From Rhodococcus rhodnii (GTDB lineage Bacteria > Actinomycetota > Actinomycetes > Mycobacteriales > Pseudonocardiaceae), in assembly GCA_000720375.1 (NCBI GenBank), contig JOAA01000007.1, positions 62,001 through 126,000 on the forward strand: a DNA stretch of 64,000 nucleotides, read 5' to 3'. Below the pieces are notes generated by a model, which was given only the letters and a program-made list of their open reading frames with translations, was not told the DNA's origin and searched no databases. Below are positions 52,367-59,648 of the stretch, in pieces. Position 1 is the stretch's first letter, and the number at the start of each line of letters is the position of its first letter. The position numbers and the translations under genes were made by a program.

Positions 52367-55300
52367 TGGTGTTCGACGAGCTACATGCCTTGGTGCGCCG
52401 ACGGATCACGAATTACATGGCGTCGGCTGCGGCAGATATCATCCTGTCCGAGTCAGCGCTGGTCGAAGCCAATCACCTGTGGCGGGTGGCGCAACCACAG
52501 AACCCTTCCCGTCCGACCCGTGCAGAGCGTCAACGGCTTGCCGATGCTTGCACTTCCATCGGTTGGCTGTATTGCCTGCGCTACTTCGCCTTACCTGAGG
52601 GCTCCGACTCGATCGAGTTGGCCCGTGCAGTCACGTTTCTCCAACCGTTCACCCACAATCCAGAACTCATACCCGAGCCGCTGCGTCGCGCACTCGGCCC
52701 CACCGCCGATCCGGACGTCCAGGGCGCGGACGGCACCCGATTGCTGGCCGCCGCGCGACAAACCGCCGACTTGTCCGTTCTTCACCCCGCGATCCACCTG
52801 CTGACCGCCGCGATTTCATCGATCGACGCCGAGCATCCTCGACGACCGGCCTACCTCTCCAACCTCAGCTCGGCCTTGCAAGACCGGTACCAGCGTCTAG
52901 GACAGCACGCGGACCTGGACACCGCCATCCGCCTCGCCACCGAAGCTGCCGGCGCATGCTCCCGCGATGACCAGACCTATTCGATCGCTCTGTCCACTCT
53001 GGCCAATGGCTGTTGGCTTCGGCACGAACGCGACGGCCGAGAAGCAGATCTCGACCAGAGCATCGAGCTCGGCACGCAGGCCGTCGCGGCATCGTCTGAC
53101 GACGCCCCGGACCGGGCGCAATCGATCATCAACCTCAGCTGCGTCTACCGCACTCGCCACGATCGGACCAAGAACAAGGCCGACCTTCACAAAGCTGTCG
53201 AACTGTCCACGCGAGCAGTCTCGGCCATCGAAGAAGGCCACCCGAACCGACCGCTGGCGTTGTTCAACCTTGGTAGTGCCTGTATGGAAATGGCACGGTC
53301 CCATGGAGCGGACGTCGATCCCGCGATCGGACACCTCGAGCAAGCCTTGGCGGTCATGCCGGACGGGCACGATCAACTGGCCGAGTTGCTCAGTCTGCTG
53401 GGCAGAGCCCACGCCTACCGGTACGTCCGTCGCGGCGCATTGTCCGACTTGGACACTGCGATCCAAGTGGCACAGCGGGCAGTGGCCGTCGCAGGCGACG
53501 GACATCCCCAGCGCCACACGTATCTGGCCGACCTGGCACTCCACGAACATGCGCGGTTCGAACACTCCGGCGCCTTGGTGGATCTCACGGATGCGATCCA
53601 CAATTTTGGTAACGCCATTGCTCTCATGCGGCCTGATGACCCGGACCGGCCTGTCCACATGGCCGAACAGGGAATGGCGTATCAGCGGAAATTCGACCAC
53701 AGCGGGCAGGCGGCCGATCTCGAACGGGCCATCGATCTCGGTGAACAGGCCATCGCGACCGCTTCGGAAAGCCACTCCGAATGGCCCCGCATGCTGGCCC
53801 GGCTGAGCTCGGCCTACCGGAAACGGTTCAGGTTCGCCGGTACCGCCGAAGATCTGGACCAGGCGTTCAATCTCGCCAAACGGGCGGCCGACGCCGTCGA
53901 CGACACAAGCCTGGACAAGGTGACCTGTCTGCTCACGTTGAGCAATGCCCACATGGCGCGCTTCGATCGGAACGGCTCGCCCGCGGACCTGGACCAGGTG
54001 ATCGATCTCGGCGAGCACGTCCTTCTCGAAACAGAACAGCACGATGTCGATTGGGCGGTGGTCGCCGCCAACCTCTGCGGCGCCTACTGGAAGCGGTTCG
54101 ACCGGGGCGGGGTGGCCGCCGACCTGGATCGTGGAATCGCCCTCGGCGAAGCGGCGGTCGCCCAAACTCCCGACAGCGCAGCGAACAAGGGAAGCTACCT
54201 GGCCCATCTTGGTGCCATCCACCAAGCCAGATACAGTCGGTTTCGTGAGGTGACGGACCTCGATCGCGCCATCCACCACACCAAGTCCGCTGTCGAAATC
54301 ACTCCACAGAGCCACTACACCCGCCCGGGCTACATGTCCGATCTTGCCGGACTGCACCATCGCCGCTATCGACGATCACAGCGCCAAGCGGATCTGGACA
54401 TGGCGATCGATCTCGTGCAGCAGGCACTCGCCCTCAGCTCGCCGAACGACCCGGAACGAGCTCGCTATTTGTCCAGTCTCAGCATCCTCCACACCACACG
54501 ATTCGATCTCCTGCACGTGGACGCGGATCTGGACCGGGCGACCGCGCTGGCACGCCAAGCCCTTTCGGCCGCACCACATGACCACCCGCACCGTGCGATC
54601 TACGCGGACGCCCTTGCGGGCGCCTATCTGGCCAGCACGCAAACCGTCAGCCAGCACCAGTTGCACACTCTCGCTCGCGACGTCTCCGAGGCGACCACGT
54701 CGTTCCCCGTTCACCGAATCAAAGCAGCCACTTCCGTGGGGTTGCTGGCAGAGGCAATGGGCGAGTACGCGACTGCCACGCAGATGCTGGACACCGCGGT
54801 GACTCTGCTTCCGTCGGCAGTACCCAGAGAGACGAGCTGGGCCGATCAGGAACACCGTCTAGGCGCACAAGCCGGCCTGGTCGGTGAAGCCGTTGCCGCA
54901 CACTGCGCGACGAACGACGTCAGAGGCGCGGTGGAGATCGCCGAACTCGGTCGCGGGATCCTTTTGGCCGCCCAACTGGATTCCCGCACCGACCTGACAG
55001 ATCTGGAAGAGGCCGATCCGAAACTGGCCTCGGCATTCCACCACGTCCGAGCACAGCTCAACGCCAGCGACGACACTCCCACCGGGAGCACTGTCACCTT
55101 TCGCAGGAGACTATGGGCCGAGTATGACGATCTGCTCGCCCAGATCCGTCGGCGTCCCGGTTTCGCCCGGTTCCTCCTACCGGCTCGATTCACTGATCTT
55201 CGCGCGGCCGCAACCGGTGGTGCCGTGCTGCTGGTGAACGCGGGCGAGAACCGCGGCGATGCGATCATCATCCACGCCGACGCCGATCCGGAGCTCGTGC

Positions 55301-56214
55301 CTCTTCCCGAACTCACTATGGCAGCTGTCCGTTCGCGCGGCGCCTATCTGATGGCCGCTACTGCCACAGGCGACAGCGAATTGGTCACGGTGCTGCCGGA
55401 GATTCTGAGTTGGTTGTGGGACATAGCGGTTCGGCCCATCGTGGATGCTCTTGCCCATACTGGGGATTCCCCGCTCCGGGTGTGGTGGATGCCTCTGGGG
55501 TTGCTGAACTTGTTTCCGCTACACGCGGCCGGTCACCCAGACGAACCCGGCGCGCTGGATCGTCTCGTCTCGTCCTACACGTCCACCTTGCGAACACTCA
55601 CCTATGCGCGCGCACGGCCATCCGCGACAGAACGCCGCCAGCTCGTAGTCGCCCTGGATCGGACGCCTGGTCTTGCCAACCTTGTCGGCACAGCCACAGA
55701 AGCAGCGGCTCTCCAGGCCCAACATCCCGACATTCCGGCCCTGACCAACGAAACGGCCACTGCCACCGGCGTATTGACCGCGTTGCCGAGAAGCACGTGG
55801 GTGCATCTCGCCTGCCACGCCAGCACCAACGCCACCGCCCCTTCGCAGGGCGGGGTGCACTTGCACGACCGCGTCCTCCGCTTGTCAGAGGTCAGCCGGC
55901 TCCACCTGAAGCACGCCGAACTGGCCTATCTCTCCGCTTGTTCGACCGCGGACGGCGGGATCCGTCACGCCGACGAGTCCCTGCACCTCGCCTCAGCGTT
56001 CCAACTGGCCGGATTTCGGCACGTGATCGCCAGCCTGTGGCCGCTGAAGGACCGCATTGCCGCAGTCGCGGCTCGAGCGTTCTACGAACGCCTGCCCGAC
56101 AAGCCCACCGCGGATCATTCGGCCGCCGCCATGCGAGAAGTCACGCTCATGCTGCGTGACAGATATCGTACTCGTGCCGATCTCTGGGCACCGCTCATCC
56201 ACACCGGACCTTAG
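52366..56214 (+). CDS. TPR-CHAT caspase-like protein 2
   Basis: This 1282-residue protein has about a dozen regular TPR-like repeats with a 45-50 residue period, each showing the pattern ADLDxAIxLxxxA, between residues 150 and 780. A linker follows and then a C-terminal CHAT domain with His in HLACHAS and Cys in YLSACSTADGG, followed by HVIASLWPLKD. It is predicted to be a cytosolic protease controlled by its repeat sensor. The ATG shares a base with the stop of CHAT 1, so the two are made together. The repeats differ from those of CHAT 1, suggesting different ligands. Its stop overlaps that of the convergent TIR-macro gene. Confidence 0.88.
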   Translation: MVFDELHALVRRRITNYMASAAADIILSESALVEANHLWRVAQPQNPSRPTRAERQRLADACTSIGWLYCLRYFALPEGSDSIELARAVTFLQPFTHNPELIPEPLRRALGPTADPDVQGADGTRLLAAARQTADLSVLHPAIHLLTAAISSIDAEHPRRPAYLSNLSSALQDRYQRLGQHADLDTAIRLATEAAGACSRDDQTYSIALSTLANGCWLRHERDGREADLDQSIELGTQAVAASSDDAPDRAQSIINLSCVYRTRHDRTKNKADLHKAVELSTRAVSAIEEGHPNRPLALFNLGSACMEMARSHGADVDPAIGHLEQALAVMPDGHDQLAELLSLLGRAHAYRYVRRGALSDLDTAIQVAQRAVAVAGDGHPQRHTYLADLALHEHARFEHSGALVDLTDAIHNFGNAIALMRPDDPDRPVHMAEQGMAYQRKFDHSGQAADLERAIDLGEQAIATASESHSEWPRMLARLSSAYRKRFRFAGTAEDLDQAFNLAKRAADAVDDTSLDKVTCLLTLSNAHMARFDRNGSPADLDQVIDLGEHVLLETEQHDVDWAVVAANLCGAYWKRFDRGGVAADLDRGIALGEAAVAQTPDSAANKGSYLAHLGAIHQARYSRFREVTDLDRAIHHTKSAVEITPQSHYTRPGYMSDLAGLHHRRYRRSQRQADLDMAIDLVQQALALSSPNDPERARYLSSLSILHTTRFDLLHVDADLDRATALARQALSAAPHDHPHRAIYADALAGAYLASTQTVSQHQLHTLARDVSEATTSFPVHRIKAATSVGLLAEAMGEYATATQMLDTAVTLLPSAVPRETSWADQEHRLGAQAGLVGEAVAAHCATNDVRGAVEIAELGRGILLAAQLDSRTDLTDLEEADPKLASAFHHVRAQLNASDDTPTGSTVTFRRRLWAEYDDLLAQIRRRPGFARFLLPARFTDLRAAATGGAVLLVNAGENRGDAIIIHADADPELVPLPELTMAAVRSRGAYLMAATATGDSELVTVLPEILSWLWDIAVRPIVDALAHTGDSPLRVWWMPLGLLNLFPLHAAGHPDEPGALDRLVSSYTSTLRTLTYARARPSATERRQLVVALDRTPGLANLVGTATEAAALQAQHPDIPALTNETATATGVLTALPRSTWVHLACHASTNATAPSQGGVHLHDRVLRLSEVSRLHLKHAELAYLSACSTADGGIRHADESLHLASAFQLAGFRHVIASLWPLKDRIAAVAARAFYERLPDKPTADHSAAAMREVTLMLRDRYRTRADLWAPLIHTGP

Positions 56215-57317
56215 CGCCGTTCGTTGTATTTCCGTATGACGACCGGCATGTCCGCGAACACCCCCATCAAGGCCTGCCGCTCCCTTTCCTCGAACCCGAG
56301 AAACGAAATCTTGCGCAACGCAGTGTCCGGATTCGTCCGCAAGTAGTCGATAGCGGCGGTCACCATTCGCTCCGCCGTGGGCATCACCTCGGCACCGCCA
56401 ACACCCGTGCCGAGCAAGGGGAACAGCACCGTGCGCGCCGCGAGCCGCTCCGCATGTGTCAGTACGTTGGTGACGCACCAGCTGATGTTGAGGACCTGCC
56501 GATAGCCCGCGCCAGGTTCGCCATGGACGGCGGCGACATGGACGATGTGCTTGACGTTGTGGCTGGCGCTCAATGCTCCGGCGTCGGTGATCACCACTGT
56601 GCCGGGTGCGACCGGTCGATGGTCGCGTACCTTGGCTTCCAGTTCGTCCGCGACGAGGTCGTCCACGACTCGGCCGGCGTCGTCGTGCACCGCGCCCCAG
56701 TACCGGATGATTCCGGACACGCTGAACTCGTTGTGGCGCGCCATCTTCATGTCGGTGTTCTCGCTGTTGACCCAGATATCGGCGGTGCGGACCCGGCGGA
56801 TGCTGCCGGACACGACCTCCAGCCCACACGGAGAACCATTCAGCCGGAACTCCACCGGGCTGTCCGGCACAGCGACGTTGCCTGTGGTCCGGCCCAACTC
56901 ACGGATGAGCCGGTCGAGGTCGCTGTCGATCGAGTAGTGCCTGATCCGCACGGCCTGACACCGGGCGAGTGCGGCGATGCCTCCGGGCAGGAGTTCCGCG
57001 TCGGGTAGTTCGGCGTCCTCCACCAGGACAGGGATTACGCGTAGGCCACAGGAAAAGGCTTCCTGGATCTCACGGTGCACCCAGTCACGCTCGGGGTCGG
57101 TCAGAAATTCGATCCACTGTGGACCCATGACCGCGAGTAGCACGTCGCAACGGCGCAAGGTGTCGAACACCGTGGTGACGAAGTCATCGCCGGGACGGAT
57201 CGACCGGGATGCCAGAAACGCACGATCCGGTCCGAGTCTCGCGGCGAGCTCGCGGTGCAGCAGAGTCGCATACCCAGGCTGTTCCCGCACGCGGTAGTTC
57301 ACGAACACTCCGCCCAT
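56211..57317 (-). CDS. TIR-macro domain fusion protein
   Basis: This 368-residue protein has an N-terminal TIR domain (about 1-140). GGVFVNYRVREQPGYATLLH opens it, GDDF and CDVLLAVMGPQW follow, and a putative catalytic Glu83 lies in DWVHREIQEAF. Bacterial TIR domains cleave NAD+. The C-terminal part (about 165-365) resembles a macro domain that binds ADP-ribose (IWVNSENTDM, HVAAVHGEPGAGYRQV, FPLLGTGVGG). Joining an NADase to an ADP-ribose binder suggests product sensing or processing (inference). GGGGGGAGG precedes ATG 57317. It is 21 bp downstream of the CATRA gene in one operon. Confidence 0.82.
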   Translation of the reverse strand: MGGVFVNYRVREQPGYATLLHRELAARLGPDRAFLASRSIRPGDDFVTTVFDTLRRCDVLLAVMGPQWIEFLTDPERDWVHREIQEAFSCGLRVIPVLVEDAELPDAELLPGGIAALARCQAVRIRHYSIDSDLDRLIRELGRTTGNVAVPDSPVEFRLNGSPCGLEVVSGSIRRVRTADIWVNSENTDMKMARHNEFSVSGIIRYWGAVHDDAGRVVDDLVADELEAKVRDHRPVAPGTVVITDAGALSASHNVKHIVHVAAVHGEPGAGYRQVLNISWCVTNVLTHAERLAARTVLFPLLGTGVGGAEVMPTAERMVTAAIDYLRTNPDTALRKISFLGFEERERQALMGVFADMPVVIRKYNERR

Positions 57318-57338
57318 GACACCTCCCCCCAACGATTA

Positions 57339-59291
57339 TCACGCGCGGATCTGTCCTCCGCGAACGTCAAGCGGAGGACATGCGCCCAGAAGCGCCCTGA
57401 CATAGGAGGCAGCTACCGCGGCGGCATAGTTGCGCCACAGATGACCGTGACGGCGATCGCCGTAGTCGCTGATACCGCGGACCACGTACCACTCCAGGCC
57501 GTTCGCGAAGCTGGCCTTGCCGATGCCGGTGCCTTCCATCTCGAACGCGCGCAAGTTGTGTTCCGCCGCGATCGCATCGCGTTTACGCAGGTTGCGCAAC
57601 GATCGGTCCGCGCTGCCGATGCGGCCGTAATGCACCTTGGGCCGGCCCGGACGGTGCCCGCTGAGCGCAGGATCCGGATGGGGCGTCGTGGCCTGGTCAT
57701 CAGATTCGTCGGTGTAGACGACGTCGGTGCTGTCGGCCGGGCGGGCGAAGCTGGAATAAGCGCGCACGATGGCGTCGATGTGCGTCTCCCACGGACAACG
57801 TTGCATGTGTTCGTCGGTCTGCAGCGCGTTGACCGCGTGTTTGAGCAACGGTGACGGCCTGGGATGCGGCTGGCGCAGTGAGACGTTGTCCGGAGCGTCG
57901 ACAACATGGTCATAGTCGACGATTCCCCAACTCGCCACGACGATGTCGCCGAGCCGGACGTGTTTGGCCGGGTCCGTCACCCTTGGCACGCCCGCCGCGA
58001 TGCCGGACATCAGCACGCAGTTGACCGTGGCGAAGCTCCGTATCAGGTTCGCGCAACCGTCGGCGGCGGCGTTGTTCGCCGTCTCGCCGAGCAGCGTGAT
58101 CACCACGACGTGCGGCTGGTCCGGCACAGCGCTTGGCATCGTGCCAACAAAGTAGTTGGCTCGGTCGCCGGGCACGTTGACGCGCTTCCAGTCGTCGAGC
58201 AGAAACCTTGCGGCGGCGCACTCCTCGGGCATCGCTGTCACGATGCCGAACGTCGGCTCGTGCGTCCGCACCAGCGCCGGGCCAAGCGACTCCGTCATCA
58301 GCCGAGCGCCTTCCGCTGATGTCTCGAAGTACGTGATGTCGTCGTCCAGCCTTTGGCGGAAATACGTTCCCAGCGCGAGATCATCACCTATCGGCCCGTC
58401 TTGCGGAAGGTCGCCGACGCGCTTCAGCGCCGCCACCGCATTGGATATCGCGATCTCCACGGTATGACGCATGGTCTTCAGGTCGGTCACATGGCGGGCG
58501 ATCCTGAACCGGCTAGTGCTCAGCGCGGCCTGGTCCCGCTGTGCCACCGCGTCGTCGATCGTCCGGCACAGCATGCCCGCTTCCGGCAGCCGCGCATGCA
58601 CTCGAAGCTGGTAGCGCACCTTGGCCATGTGCAGGAGATAGCGTGCGAGTACTGGCATGTCGGCACGACCGTTCGACCACGTCCAGTCGCTCTGCTCGTC
58701 ATCGCGGTCTGGCGGCGCCAGCACCACGAATCGCCGCTCCGCTCGCGTGTCCTCGCGGCCGGAGAACTCCCGCAGGACGATGCCTGGTTCGAGCTCGCAC
58801 CCACGGCCGACCCGTCTGCCCTCCAGCTCCTCGAAACATCGCGCGCCCGCATCAAGGTGCTCGTCTTTGCCCTGGTAGAGCCACGTGACGCCGATGAACG
58901 CCTGTGACATCTCGCCAAGCACGCCTCTGACCATCGCGTCGAGCTGCTGCCATGACGCGCCCGGCAACGCGGCCAGCACCGACAGGTTAAGAACGTCGTG
59001 CATCCCCCGAAGCACCGCTTGCACGTGCGTATCCGGTCTCTGCCGGGCGGCCAGCACGACCGTGCCGGCCCCGAAACCGGTGAATCGGTCCGGTTCCATT
59101 GGCAGGCCCAGCAACGGCACCGGATCGGTCAGGCCGAGTTCGTCGGCGAAACGCGTCCACAACGCGCCCATTTCGGCCACGTCGGCCGGCTTGCGATCGT
59201 CCGCGTGCGCGAACACGTGCAAGATCAACTCTTGCTCCGCGATCAGACCGTCCACCTCCTCGCGTGGTGCCCCTCCAGCAGACCATGCCAT
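57339..59291 (-). CDS. CATRA-nucleoside phosphorylase fusion protein
   Basis: This protein has about 650 residues. The N-terminal part (about 20-300) resembles the CATRA domain of caspase/TPR-associated conflict systems (ILHVFAHADDRKP, GLTDPVPLLGLP, VLAARQRPDTHVQAVLRGMH). The C-terminal part (about 375-640) is a nucleoside phosphorylase/hydrolase of the PNP-MTAN fold. It has the general acid region TAMPEE, GIAAGVPR, FEMEG for ribose binding and the catalytic Asp in RGISDYGD. It would cleave nucleosides or nucleotide signals once triggered. The start is uncertain (ATG 59291 or GTG 59255). It is divergent from the small CATRA-associated gene. Confidence 0.8.
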   Translation of the reverse strand: MAWSAGGAPREEVDGLIAEQELILHVFAHADDRKPADVAEMGALWTRFADELGLTDPVPLLGLPMEPDRFTGFGAGTVVLAARQRPDTHVQAVLRGMHDVLNLSVLAALPGASWQQLDAMVRGVLGEMSQAFIGVTWLYQGKDEHLDAGARCFEELEGRRVGRGCELEPGIVLREFSGREDTRAERRFVVLAPPDRDDEQSDWTWSNGRADMPVLARYLLHMAKVRYQLRVHARLPEAGMLCRTIDDAVAQRDQAALSTSRFRIARHVTDLKTMRHTVEIAISNAVAALKRVGDLPQDGPIGDDLALGTYFRQRLDDDITYFETSAEGARLMTESLGPALVRTHEPTFGIVTAMPEECAAARFLLDDWKRVNVPGDRANYFVGTMPSAVPDQPHVVVITLLGETANNAAADGCANLIRSFATVNCVLMSGIAAGVPRVTDPAKHVRLGDIVVASWGIVDYDHVVDAPDNVSLRQPHPRPSPLLKHAVNALQTDEHMQRCPWETHIDAIVRAYSSFARPADSTDVVYTDESDDQATTPHPDPALSGHRPGRPKVHYGRIGSADRSLRNLRKRDAIAAEHNLRAFEMEGTGIGKASFANGLEWYVVRGISDYGDRRHGHLWRNYAAAVAASYVRALLGACPPLDVRGGQIRA

Positions 59292-59294
59292 CGC

Positions 59295-59300
59295 TAGAGT
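59295..59300 (+). promoter_or_regulatory. Candidate -10 (TAGAGT) for a leaderless small CATRA gene
   Basis: TAGAGT is followed by six bases and the ATG at 59307, the leaderless geometry seen also at 4154 and 817. It lies within the 15-bp gap between divergent starts, so the two promoters must overlap the opposite genes. Confidence 0.45.
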
Positions 59301-59306
59301 TGCTCC

Positions 59307-59642
59307 ATGTCCATCTTGAACGACCACGCCATCCGCAGGGACGCCCGCGAAGTGGCGGCGGATGTGCTCGAATGGCAAGCCACCGCCGAGGAATGGGCGG
59401 AGATCGCCCAGCTCGTGACGGCGGCGATCGAGGCGTGGGAGGCACAGGACTGGCCCGCGCTCGAGCGGGCAACTGTGGCACTGGAACTCGCGAGCCCGTT
59501 GCGCGCCACCCGAATGGGTGACGAGAGGCGGGTCACATCGTCGATCTCGGAACCCGTGCGGGAAAGGGTGAACAGGCTCGTCCACGGACCGGAGGACGAC
59601 ACTCCGCCAACCGAGCCCGAGCGTCCCGAGCAGGCCCGCTGA
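59307..59642 (+). CDS. Small CATRA-system associated protein
   Basis: This 111-residue soluble helical protein shows the pattern ADVLEWQATAEEWAEIAQLV, a W-x-A-L helix, ATVALELASPLRATRMG and RERVNRLVH near the end. It matches, as I recall them, the short proteins that accompany CATRA and CHAT genes in actinobacteria. It has a disordered Pro/Glu-rich tail. No ribosome binding site is seen. It heads a rightward operon with CHAT 3 (six-base gap) and a fourth TPR gene. A role as adaptor or inhibitor between CATRA and CHAT proteins is inference. Confidence 0.72.
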   Translation: MSILNDHAIRRDAREVAADVLEWQATAEEWAEIAQLVTAAIEAWEAQDWPALERATVALELASPLRATRMGDERRVTSSISEPVRERVNRLVHGPEDDTPPTEPERPEQAR

Positions 59643-59648
59643 CCGCCC

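Noticed and set aside
52897..54360. Minus-strand open frame of 487 codons opposite CHAT 2
   Set aside because: It mirrors the TPR repeat periodicity of the sense gene and has no independent domain.
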